A DNA stretch of 5,464 nucleotides from Flavobacteriaceae bacterium (GTDB taxonomy: Bacteria > Bacteroidota > Bacteroidia > Flavobacteriales > Flavobacteriaceae). A program made the translations under genes and the position numbers. The stretch covers positions 1 through 5,464 of the forward strand of contig JACXVH010000110.1 in NCBI GenBank assembly GCA_014763515.1, in the 5' to 3' direction. A model generated the notes under the pieces. The model made no database searches. It was given only the letters and a program-made list of their open reading frames with translations, and was not told where the DNA came from. Positions 1-5,464 of this stretch are shown in pieces (the stretch's first letter is position 1; every line of letters begins with the position of its first letter).

Positions 1-626
1 TACGTTAAATTAGGAGTGTTATCCCAGCAACTGTTATAAATAGTATTAGATGCCACATGTGGGTAACCATTATTTATTTTAACCGTTACTAAATTTGGAT
101 TGTTAGAGCACCCCAACCTTCTAAAAACAGGATTGTTAGAAAAATCTAACTCCGTTACATTTAAATTAGTACAAATACAAGTGTCTAAAGCGGGTAAACT
201 CGAAAAATTTACACTCGTTAATGGGTTACCCCCACAATTTATAAAATAAAGTTGGGTTAAACCAGTTACATTTAGGTTTTGTAATTGATTATTGTTAACA
301 CCTAGTGTTTGTAAATTAGGTAAATTAATAAAATTTGCATGGGTAATTTGATTTGAACTAAGACCACAAGTGACTAAATTTATAAAATATTCAATACCAG
401 TTACATCGGTTACATTTCCTGGTGGAAAAGAAATAGAATAAATAGCCTCGGCTTCGCTTATCTCTATTTCGCCATCATCGTTAGCATCAATTTTAATTCC
501 TCCACAAATAAAGTTGGAAGTCGAAGATTGTAGTAGAACGGATTTAAAAACAGGGTCTGGAAAATTGATGATTTGGGAAAAACCATTCCAATAGATAAAC
601 ATCAATAAAAAGAATATTTTTTTCAT
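1..626 (-). CDS. Secreted leucine-rich-repeat protein, N-terminal part (runs off left edge)
   Basis: The frame is open from the ATG at 626 to the window edge, giving 208 complete codons and no stop, so the C-terminus is missing. Residues 1-18 form a signal peptide (MKKIFFLLMFIYWNGFSQ) with likely cleavage after S-Q. Residues 47-58 (DANDDGEIEISE) fit an EF-hand calcium-binding loop, with acidic or polar residues at positions 1, 3, 5 and 12, Gly at 6 and Ile at 8. From about residue 75 come irregular repeats of roughly 20 residues with the pattern L-x-x-L-x-x-x-x-N-x-L (for example LQTLGVNNNQL at 105-115 and NPLTSVNFSSL at 134-144). This is the N-terminal layout of flavobacterial surface LRR proteins, which usually end in a T9SS sorting domain; that end is outside the window. 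The role is probably adhesion or binding, which is inference. It lies 111 bases downstream of another secreted protein gene on the same strand and has no clear promoter box of its own, so co-transcription is possible. Confidence 0.85.
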   Translation of the reverse strand, partial: MKKIFFLLMFIYWNGFSQIINFPDPVFKSVLLQSSTSNFICGGIKIDANDDGEIEISEAEAIYSISFPPGNVTDVTGIEYFINLVTCGLSSNQITHANFINLPNLQTLGVNNNQLQNLNVTGLTQLYFINCGGNPLTSVNFSSLPALDTCICTNLNVTELDFSNNPVFRRLGCSNNPNLVTVKINNGYPHVASNTIYNSCWDNTPNLT

Positions 627-660
627 AGCATTAATATTTTTTATAAGCTGTTTAAAATAA

Positions 661-711
661 TTTTTAAGATTCTGAACCACCTGCTTAATCGCAGGTGTTC
701 AGAATGACAAA
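661..711 (-). repeat. REP-like palindromic repeat, copy 1 (extended stem)
   Basis: An inverted repeat has arms at 669-684 and 691-705 with a 6-base loop. The pairing is complete apart from one bulged C. Read on the minus strand it starts TTTGTCATTCTGAAC and closes GTTCAGAATCTTAA. It begins about 26 bases after the stop codon of the T9SS cargo gene. The same arms and flanks recur at 2415-2438 after the next gene. In the direction of the genes it is not followed by a T-run, so it is not a textbook intrinsic terminator. On the plus strand a run of seven T lies about 11 bases after the hairpin, too far for a typical one. It more likely belongs to a dispersed repeat family sitting in 3' regions, possibly with a role in RNA 3'-end formation or stability (inference). 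Confidence 0.7.
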
Positions 712-737
712 GTTACTTTTTTTAAAGTCTTTTGTTT

Positions 738-2300
738 TTATTGTTTTATCAGTTTACTGGTATAAGTTGTATTGTTAACGGTTGTTTTTAATACATAAGT
801 ACCTTTGGGTAAAGCATTCAAATAAAGTTTTGTTTCGTTAGAAGATTTTACTTCTTCTTGGTGTACTAAGATACCCATTAAATTGTACACTTCCGTTGTT
901 GCCGTTGCAAATTTTTCTTCAAAAGTTAAGGTGTAAACACCATCAATAGAAGGATTAGGATATACTTTAACAATATGGTTAGGGTTTGCCATTCTGTTTG
1001 CAAAAACATACATAATATCAATATAAGCCCATTCACAAAATGTAGCCACTCCATTATGATTTACACACATTTCATATGTTAATTGATAACCACGCTCAGG
1101 TAATGTAGGTATAGTTAAACTTGGATTACTACTATATTGCCCACGATATCTAATTTCTCCAGTACTCGTATCTAAGTAATAATATGGATTTTGTGGGTTG
1201 GTAAGCTCGTGTAAGGTTACTTTGTTTTCCTCGGTTAGATCACCAATTTCAGCAGTAATAATACTATCGCAATCACCAGTAATGCTAGCTCTTACATAGC
1301 TATCGGTTAATACGTTTACACTACCGTTTACATAGTAGCTAGGGTTGGCACTACTAGCATTTTCTATATAAATTCTAGGAGTATTTGGTAATGCTTTAGG
1401 TAATATTCCAAAGTTTAAACGGTAAGGACCACTTACTACTGTTGGGTTTTGTATAGAACGCAAGTTGTAATAAATTTCACTTTCAAAAGGCATTGTGCCT
1501 GCAGGTATAGTAAGCGTGCCATCAGTGTTAAAGTAACAACCATAAGGCATTGTATTAAGTGGTTCTATGATTACATTAGTCGAAGAACAAGGTAAACCAT
1601 TTATTAAGCAAGATTCACAATCTTCATTTAAGAGTCCATTATTACTATTGTTAAAAACAGTTAGTGTTGTGGTTTGAGCTTGTGTTTCATGGTAACAAGG
1701 CATATCCAAATATACTTTGTCGCAGTTTGAAATTGTTAAAGGTAAAATATATGAAAAATTACAAGGATTTCCTGCAACCCATCCACTTGCTCCTCCAGTA
1801 TTGGTAAGTGTTATGGTTGTAAATGGGTTTTGTGAAGAAACTGTTAAGGAAACATCTCCATTTTCAAAAAATGGGAATGTACTAGATATTTCAACACCAT
1901 TAGCATTTAAATCACATAGGTTTGATAATTGTATACCAGAACTATTAATTGAAATGGTTCCAACATCATTAAAGTCTATCACTGAATAGCTTATTGTAGC
2001 ACTTATAACAGGCTGACTAAAAGTGTAAACTAAAATACCTGTAGATGTTGTACCTGTCCAACTTCCATCACCCGTAAAACTTGCTTGAGGATTACAAGAT
2101 GAATAAATAGGGTCATTTGGACCATAATAACTTGAACTAGAACTACCACTAGTAGTAATAGTTACTCCATTAACATCACAAATTAATTGTGCTCCTCCAG
2201 TTGGAGGTGGGATATACTGCCCATTTTTAGGACCTTGTACCATACCAGTGGGTATTTTTGCATTATCAAAATTATTTTTTATTTGAGAATACCCCCCCAT
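738..2300 (-). CDS. Type IX secretion system cargo protein with C-terminal sorting domain; signal peptide out of frame
   Basis: The frame is 520 codons from the ATG at 2300. Residues 446-520 are a T9SS type A sorting domain: VYPNPSIDG at its start, EVYNLMGILV in the middle, LPKGTYVLKT, and the basic end SKLIKQ. T9SS moves such proteins across the outer membrane and removes this domain. The rest is beta-rich and low in charge, with a Ser-rich stretch (52-57) and 13 cysteines, which suggests disulfide-linked extracellular domains. I recognise no enzymatic motif, so the substrate or ligand is unknown. The ATG at 2300 gives MGGYSQIKNN, which looks like the tail of a signal peptide (GGYSQ) without its hydrophobic core. 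That core is encoded immediately upstream from an ATG at 2340 but is shifted by one base. A promoter box at 2367-2374 also fits the 2340 start. As written, the protein made from 2300 would lack an export signal. The native gene was probably 738-2340. Confidence 0.85.
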   Translation of the reverse strand: MGGYSQIKNNFDNAKIPTGMVQGPKNGQYIPPPTGGAQLICDVNGVTITTSGSSSSSYYGPNDPIYSSCNPQASFTGDGSWTGTTSTGILVYTFSQPVISATISYSVIDFNDVGTISINSSGIQLSNLCDLNANGVEISSTFPFFENGDVSLTVSSQNPFTTITLTNTGGASGWVAGNPCNFSYILPLTISNCDKVYLDMPCYHETQAQTTTLTVFNNSNNGLLNEDCESCLINGLPCSSTNVIIEPLNTMPYGCYFNTDGTLTIPAGTMPFESEIYYNLRSIQNPTVVSGPYRLNFGILPKALPNTPRIYIENASSANPSYYVNGSVNVLTDSYVRASITGDCDSIITAEIGDLTEENKVTLHELTNPQNPYYYLDTSTGEIRYRGQYSSNPSLTIPTLPERGYQLTYEMCVNHNGVATFCEWAYIDIMYVFANRMANPNHIVKVYPNPSIDGVYTLTFEEKFATATTEVYNLMGILVHQEEVKSSNETKLYLNALPKGTYVLKTTVNNTTYTSKLIKQ

Positions 2301-2340
2301 AAAAAATAATAAATAAAAAGAGTAGAATTGTTTTTTTCAT
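2272..2340 (-). other. Out-of-frame signal-peptide ORF with homopolymer frameshift site (G7 at 2292-2298)
   Basis: From the ATG at 2340 the frame reads MKKTILLFLFIIFYGG and then, after the seven-G run, leaves the T9SS cargo frame and stops at 2272-2274 after 22 codons. With six G instead of seven, the reading would be MKKTILLFLFIIFYGGYSQ followed directly by IKNNFDNAK of the downstream protein. That is a complete, typical flavobacterial signal peptide with cleavage after S-Q. Loss of one base in the T6 run (2301-2306 on the plus strand) would also restore the frame. The A7 run after the start codon could do so too, but with a poorer hydrophobic core. The arithmetic (2340 minus 2300 is 40, not a multiple of three) and the stop are seen directly. 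Whether this is phase variation, mutation or a base-calling error cannot be told from one sequence. Confidence 0.8.
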
Positions 2341-2366
2341 AAATGAAAATATTAAAGTTATATTTT

Positions 2367-2374
2367 CAAATATA
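2367..2374 (-). promoter_or_regulatory. Probable -7 box (TATATTTG) for the T9SS cargo gene
   Basis: The minus strand reads TATATTTG, an exact match to the Bacteroidota -7 consensus TAnnTTTG. It lies 26 bases upstream of the ATG at 2340. I see no TTG at the usual 17-23 base distance upstream; the nearest is only 11 bases away, so the -33 element is weak or absent. The position supports 2340 rather than 2300 as the original translation start. Confidence 0.5.
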
Positions 2375-2414
2375 ATAAAAATTCTCAAACCGTTATAATT
2401 TATACTTTTTATTT

Positions 2415-2438
2415 AGATTCTGAGTTCAGAATGATAAA
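2415..2438 (-). repeat. REP-like palindromic repeat, copy 2 (short stem)
   Basis: The perfect 7-base inverted repeat ATTCTGA/TCAGAAT (arms 2417-2423 and 2426-2432) has only two bases between its arms. On the minus strand it reads TTTATCATTCTGAAC and then TCAGAATCTAAAT, sharing its arms and both flanks with the copy at 661-711 in the same orientation to the gene. It starts one base after the fbp stop codon. It is followed by an A-rich stretch rather than a T-run, so classical intrinsic termination is not evident. Confidence 0.6.
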
Positions 2439-2439
2439 T

Positions 2440-3450
2440 CTATTTTTCAGCGTTTTTCATAAATTCTTCTGCTTTTTCCACCATATTTTTACTTCCGCAA
2501 AAGAATGGAACTCTCTGATGTAATTCTGTGGGCTGAATTTCCATAATCCTTTTAAAACCATCAGAAGCTTTTCCTCCAGCTTGTTCTGCTAAAAATGCCA
2601 TTGGATTACATTCATAAAGCAAACGCAATTTACCTTTTGGTGCTTTTGAACTTGTAGGATAAATATAAATTCCTCCTTTAATCATATTTCTATGAAAATC
2701 AGAAACCAAACTTCCTATATAACGCGAAGTGTATGGTCTATCCTCTTCTTCTTTTTGACAATATTTTAAATAATCTTTCACACCTTGAGGAAAATGAACA
2801 TAATTACCTTCGTTTATCGAGTAAATAGTACCATTTTCTTTATACTGCATGTTTGGGTGTGATAAATAAAAAGTTCCGATAGCTGGATTTAATGTAAATC
2901 CGTTTACGCCGTGACCTGTTGTATAAACCAACATCGTCGAAGTTCCATAAATAACATATCCTGCTGCAACCTGATTAACACCTGGTTGTAAAAAATCTTC
3001 CATTTGTACCGGAGTTCCCATTGGTGTTATTCTTCTAAAAACTGAAAAAATAGTTCCAACCGAAACATTTACATCAATATTAGACGAACCATCCAAAGGA
3101 TCCATCAAAACAACATATTTATTGTTATGGCTATTATCGGCACCAGCAACTGTAATATAATCGTCGTTTTCTTCAGATGCAATCCCACAAACAATTTCCC
3201 TGTTAATTAAAGTTTGTATAAAAGTTTCATTTGCAAAAACATCAAGTTTTTGTTGGTCTTCACCTTGAATATTTTGTTCTCCAGCAGCTCCTACAATATC
3301 AACTAAACCTGCTTTATTTACTTTGTAATTAACCACTTTTGCAGCTAATCTTATAGAATTAATAATTCTTGATAATTCTCCTGTAGAATATTGAAAAGCT
3401 TTTTGATTTTCAATGATAAACTCTCCTAGAGTGGTGTTTCTTTCTTGCAT
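2440..3450 (-). CDS. fbp: Class I fructose-1,6-bisphosphatase
   Basis: This enzyme hydrolyses fructose 1,6-bisphosphate to fructose 6-phosphate and phosphate, the committed step of gluconeogenesis; it is cytosolic and needs Mg2+. The 336 residues match the family length (E. coli Fbp is about 332). Conserved segments appear in order: GEDQQKLD (63-70); the acidic metal-site segment SEENDD (92-97); the family signature DPLDGSSNIDVNVSVG (117-132), whose Asp residues bind metal; RYIGSLVSDFHRN (243-255) and KGGIYIYP (258-265) in the substrate/phosphate region; and LLYECNPMAFLAEQAGG (277-293), with the metal-binding Glu280. The frame is open further upstream to an ATG at 3564. However, that 38-residue extension (rich in RRTSFLIFFFL) is not family-like, covers the divergent promoter region, and would place the start beyond a promoter-like box at 3481-3488. 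The start at 3450 gives MQERNTTLGEFI, a normal Fbp N-terminus. Allosteric regulation cannot be read from the sequence. Confidence 0.96.
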   Translation of the reverse strand: MQERNTTLGEFIIENQKAFQYSTGELSRIINSIRLAAKVVNYKVNKAGLVDIVGAAGEQNIQGEDQQKLDVFANETFIQTLINREIVCGIASEENDDYITVAGADNSHNNKYVVLMDPLDGSSNIDVNVSVGTIFSVFRRITPMGTPVQMEDFLQPGVNQVAAGYVIYGTSTMLVYTTGHGVNGFTLNPAIGTFYLSHPNMQYKENGTIYSINEGNYVHFPQGVKDYLKYCQKEEEDRPYTSRYIGSLVSDFHRNMIKGGIYIYPTSSKAPKGKLRLLYECNPMAFLAEQAGGKASDGFKRIMEIQPTELHQRVPFFCGSKNMVEKAEEFMKNAEK

Positions 3451-3480
3451 TTCGAAATCGTTGTAGTTGTTTAATTGGCA

Positions 3481-3488
3481 CAAATATC
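3481..3488 (-). promoter_or_regulatory. Possible -7 box (GATATTTG) for fbp
   Basis: The minus strand reads GATATTTG, one mismatch from TAnnTTTG (G for the first T), 30 bases upstream of the chosen fbp ATG at 3450. No clear -33 TTG is seen. It supports the 3450 start because it would lie inside the coding sequence if translation began at 3564. Confidence 0.35.
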
Positions 3489-3540
3489 GGATTTTTTGTG
3501 ATAGGAAGAAAAAAATTAAAAAAGATGTCCTTCTTAATGT

Positions 3541-3548
3541 TAAATTTG
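3541..3548 (+). promoter_or_regulatory. Probable -7 box (TAAATTTG) for the GNAT-aspartokinase operon
   Basis: TAAATTTG matches the Bacteroidota -7 consensus TAnnTTTG exactly and lies 19 bases before the ATG at 3568, which implies a very short leader. No good -33 TTG is found at 17-23 bases upstream; the nearest lies about 42 bases away. Together with the candidate fbp box at 3481-3488 it makes 3451-3567 a divergent promoter region. Confidence 0.5.
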
Positions 3549-3567
3549 CACGAAATTTACTCATACA

Positions 3568-4044
3568 ATGATTGTTAGAAAAGGAGAAAAAAAAGATATT
3601 CCATCAATACTAGCCTTAATAAAAGAATTAGCAGTTTTTGAAAAAGAACCAGATGCTGTTGTCATTACCGAAAAAGATCTTGAAGAAGATGGCTTTAAAG
3701 AAAATCCTTTATTTAAAACATTTGTTGCAGAAGTTGAAGGCGAGGTTATTGGCATTGCCCTTTATTACTACAGATATTCTACTTGGAAGGGAAAAACTAT
3801 ACATTTAGAAGATTTAATTGTAAAAGAATCGAAAAGAGGAACAGGTACAGGTTCGGCTTTGTATAAAAAAATTATTGAGCAAGGTAAATTAGACGGCGTT
3901 AGAAGAATTGAATGGAATGTTCTAGATTGGAATACTCCCGCTATAGAATTTTACCAAAAAAGTGGCGCTAAAATATTAGAAGATTGGCGTGTAGTTCAAA
4001 TGGATGAAAACGGAATAAATCAATTCTTAAATCTTAATAGTTAA
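3568..4044 (+). CDS. GNAT-family N-acetyltransferase, spermidine/thialysine acetyltransferase-like
   Basis: This protein of 158 residues probably transfers an acetyl group from acetyl-CoA to an amine. It has the full GNAT fold order: beta1/alpha1 at 2-24 (IVRKGEKKDIPSILALIKEL), beta-strands at 51-70 (FVAEVEGEVIGIALYYYRY), motif A at 80-100 with LEDLIV and the acetyl-CoA phosphate loop KRGTGTG (89-95), and motif B WNVLDWNTPAIEFYQKSGA (116-134) with the likely general-acid Tyr129. The LEDL, VLDWNTPAI-FY and GA pattern, and the early FEKEPD segment (24-29), resemble eukaryotic SAT1/SAT2 and bacterial relatives that acetylate polyamines or thialysine. Many bacterial members have unknown substrates, so the substrate is inference. 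The aspartokinase gene follows after 26 bases with no promoter or terminator between them, suggesting an operon. Start: the ATG at 3568 follows a consensus -7 box by 19 bases and begins directly with the first beta-strand. Confidence 0.85.
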   Translation: MIVRKGEKKDIPSILALIKELAVFEKEPDAVVITEKDLEEDGFKENPLFKTFVAEVEGEVIGIALYYYRYSTWKGKTIHLEDLIVKESKRGTGTGSALYKKIIEQGKLDGVRRIEWNVLDWNTPAIEFYQKSGAKILEDWRVVQMDENGINQFLNLNS

Positions 4045-4070
4045 TACTTTTATATTAATACGAATAGATA

Positions 4071-5324
4071 ATGAGAATATATAAATTTGGTGGTGCATCA
4101 GTTAAAGATGCAAATGGCGTAAAAAACGTAGCCTCTGTATTAGAACAAGTGGGCTTCGAAAACACTTTAATTGTAGTTTCTGCGATGGGAAAAACTACAA
4201 ATGCTTTAGAAGTTGTAATAAAGAACTACTTTGAAAAGTCTAGTGAGTTAAATGCATCATTACAAGAAGTACGAAAGTACCACAACCAAATTATGATGGA
4301 ATTATTTGACAATGAAGAACATGAAGTGTTTTTTGAGGTTACAGCTTTATTCGATGATCTAGAATATTTTGTTAGAAGTAATAAATCGCCAAATTATAGT
4401 TTCGTTTACGATCAAGTAATTGGTTACGGAGAATTAGTTTCTACTACTATAATAAGTTTTTATTTAAAAGAAGTAAACATTCACAATACTTGGTTAGATG
4501 TTAGAAATTTAATTAAAACAGATAATAACTATCGCGATGGAAATGTGGATTGGGAAAAAACTCAAGATTTAATCGTTAAAACAATCGACAAAAAATCGTT
4601 AACCATTACACAAGGATTTTTAGGTTCAGATGACAACAACTTTACTACTACTTTAGGTCGTGAAGGTTCTGATTATACTGCCGCTATTTTTGCTTACTGT
4701 TTGGGAGCAGAAAGTGTTACGATTTGGAAAGATGTACCCGGAGTTTTAAATGCCGATCCTAGATATTTTGAAAATGCCGTTTTACTAAATCAAATTTCTT
4801 ATAGAGAAGCCATTGAGTTAGCATTTTACGGTGCAAGTGTAATTCACCCAAAAACTTTACAACCGTTACAAAGAAAAGAAATTCCATTATTTGTAAAATC
4901 ATTTATAAATCCGCTTTTGCCAGGAACCTCAGTTTCTAAAGGAGCCGATTTAGAACCACATACTTCTTGTTTTATTGTTAAAAAGAACCAACTTTTACTT
5001 TCATTATCGTCATTGGATTTCTCCTTTATGATGGAAGAAAATATTAGTGAAATTTTTGCTTTACTCCACAAGTATAAAATTAAAGTGAATCTAATTCAAA
5101 ACTCGGCAATTAGTTTCTCAGTTTGTATTGAAGATAAATATTTAAATTTTAAAGAATTAAAACAAGAATTGGCAAAAAAATTTAAAATAACCTATAACGA
5201 AAATGTTTCACTTTACACCATTCGTCATTTCGATAATAAATCAACAGAAGTTGTAGAAACCAACAAAACAGTTTTATTAAAACAAATTTCTAGAGAAACT
5301 CTACAGATAATTGCAAAAGAATAA
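4071..5324 (+). CDS. lysC: Aspartate kinase (monofunctional)
   Basis: This enzyme phosphorylates L-aspartate with ATP to 4-phospho-L-aspartate, the first step to lysine/diaminopimelate, threonine and methionine; it is cytosolic. Family motifs are in place: KFGGASV (5-11; many members have KFGGTSV), VVSAMGKTT (35-43), YGELVST (119-125), TTLGREGSDYTAA (193-205; often GRGGSD), WKDVPGVLNADPR (219-231) in the nucleotide-binding region, and FYGASVIHPKTLQP (252-265). The C-terminal part from about 305 is the ACT-type regulatory region. The first ACT unit is recognisable (LLLSLSSLDF then VNLIQNSAISFSV), while the second is short and poorly conserved. There is no homoserine dehydrogenase domain, so it is the monofunctional type; the symbol lysC rests on that and not on known feedback specificity. 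The 417 residues are somewhat shorter than E. coli LysC (about 449). It lies 26 bases after the acetyltransferase gene and is followed by a strong terminator. Confidence 0.93.
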   Translation: MRIYKFGGASVKDANGVKNVASVLEQVGFENTLIVVSAMGKTTNALEVVIKNYFEKSSELNASLQEVRKYHNQIMMELFDNEEHEVFFEVTALFDDLEYFVRSNKSPNYSFVYDQVIGYGELVSTTIISFYLKEVNIHNTWLDVRNLIKTDNNYRDGNVDWEKTQDLIVKTIDKKSLTITQGFLGSDDNNFTTTLGREGSDYTAAIFAYCLGAESVTIWKDVPGVLNADPRYFENAVLLNQISYREAIELAFYGASVIHPKTLQPLQRKEIPLFVKSFINPLLPGTSVSKGADLEPHTSCFIVKKNQLLLSLSSLDFSFMMEENISEIFALLHKYKIKVNLIQNSAISFSVCIEDKYLNFKELKQELAKKFKITYNENVSLYTIRHFDNKSTEVVETNKTVLLKQISRETLQIIAKE

Positions 5325-5326
5325 AT

Positions 5327-5362
5327 AAAATAAACCCCGCGATTTGCGGGGTTTATTTTTTT
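5327..5362 (+). terminator. Rho-independent terminator after aspartokinase
   Basis: A perfect 14-base inverted repeat (arms 5327-5340 and 5346-5359, core ACCCCGC/GCGGGGT) has a 5-base loop GATTT and ends in a T-run to 5362. It starts 3 bases after the aspartokinase stop codon. The A-run before the stem means it could also terminate transcription arriving on the minus strand. Confidence 0.93.
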
Positions 5363-5370
5363 CCATGTCT

Positions 5371-5464
5371 TGTCCTGAAAAAAGTTGACTAAAAAACAAG
5401 AAAAATGTCAACATTAAAAGATTCTCAAAAATTACAGAGAACTTCACAGTTTTATAGTGAAGCA
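5371..5464 (+). mobile_element. Left end of a probable IS3-family insertion sequence (runs off right edge)
   Basis: From 5371 the sequence TGTCCTGAAAAAAGTTGACT has the form of IS3/IS150-group terminal repeats: a 5' TG end, then TGTnCTGA and an A-rich step to GTTGAC. A short ORF with transposase-like N-terminus begins 34 bases in. The exact boundary could instead be the TG at 5366. The right end, the second ORF and any target duplication are outside the window. Confidence 0.55.
5405..5464 (+). CDS. Probable IS3-type transposase orfA, first 20 codons (runs off right edge)
   Basis: The frame is open from the ATG at 5405 to the edge and begins MSTLKDSQKLQ, then RTSQFYSEA. The FYSEA segment resembles the start of the helix-turn-helix region in IS3 OrfA proteins, where (Y/F)SEEFK-type motifs precede the DNA-binding helices. 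In that family OrfA binds the element's ends and is joined by programmed frameshifting to the OrfB integrase domain. Only 20 residues are visible, so the call rests mainly on this segment and on the terminal-repeat-like sequence just upstream. Confidence 0.5.
   Translation, partial: MSTLKDSQKLQRTSQFYSEA

Noticed and set aside
1..626. Tandem DNA repeats encoding the LRR units, or a CRISPR-like array
   Set aside because: The repeats are visible only at protein level and are degenerate in DNA; there are no identical evenly spaced repeats or spacers.
661..720. The hairpin at 669-705 as a standard terminator for the T9SS cargo gene
   Set aside because: In the gene direction the hairpin is followed by CTTAAAAATTATT, not a T-run. 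The T-run lies on the plus-strand side, about 11 bases from the hairpin. Shared flanks with the copy at 2415-2438 fit a dispersed repeat better.
1717..1989. A 90-codon open frame on the plus strand inside the T9SS cargo gene
   Set aside because: It is antisense to a gene with clear family features, has no promoter box or recognisable motif, and its composition is that of reverse-read coding sequence.
3451..3564. A 38-residue N-terminal extension of fbp starting at the ATG at 3564
   Set aside because: The extension is not like any Fbp N-terminus, overlaps the divergent promoter region, and MQERNTTLGEF at 3450 gives the normal family start and length.
3561..3755. A 64-codon open frame on the minus strand over the start of the acetyltransferase gene
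   Set aside because: It is opposite a clear GNAT gene, is Ser/Thr/Phe-rich as expected from reading AT-rich coding DNA backwards, and has no supporting signal.
4844..5071. A 75-codon open frame on the minus strand inside aspartokinase
   Set aside because: It is antisense to conserved coding sequence with no independent evidence.

Overview
The window comes from an AT-rich member of the Bacteroidota, most likely family Flavobacteriaceae. The evidence is a type IX secretion (T9SS) C-terminal sorting domain, flavobacterial-style signal peptides ending in S-Q, TAnnTTTG promoter boxes with no Shine-Dalgarno sequences, and the strong A/T bias. The species cannot be named from the sequence alone.

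Layout: Positions 1-626 (minus) hold the N-terminal 208 codons of a secreted leucine-rich-repeat protein that runs off the left edge. Positions 738-2300 (minus) hold a secreted T9SS cargo protein. Its signal peptide is encoded just upstream (ATG at 2340) but lies one base out of frame, next to a run of seven G. Positions 2440-3450 (minus) encode class I fructose-1,6-bisphosphatase (fbp). Divergent from it are a GNAT acetyltransferase resembling the spermidine/thialysine acetyltransferase group (3568-4044, plus) and an aspartokinase (4071-5324, plus), which probably form an operon. That operon ends in a strong intrinsic terminator (5327-5362). Eight bases later a probable IS3-family insertion sequence begins, with its terminal repeat at 5371 and the first 20 codons of orfA from 5405 to the right edge.

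Functionally there are two parts. The left part is cell-surface or secreted material: two exported proteins on one strand, possibly co-transcribed. The right part is core metabolism: gluconeogenesis (fbp) and entry into aspartate-family amino acid synthesis (aspartokinase), with a small acetyltransferase between them. A short palindrome with conserved flanks follows both the fbp and the T9SS-cargo stop codons and looks like a dispersed REP-like repeat.

The observation most worth checking is the one-base frame break between signal peptide and mature protein in the T9SS cargo gene. It could be phase variation at a G tract, a fresh loss-of-function mutation, or a homopolymer sequencing error. 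I see no clearly new multi-gene system here; the rest is ordinary flavobacterial chromosome.
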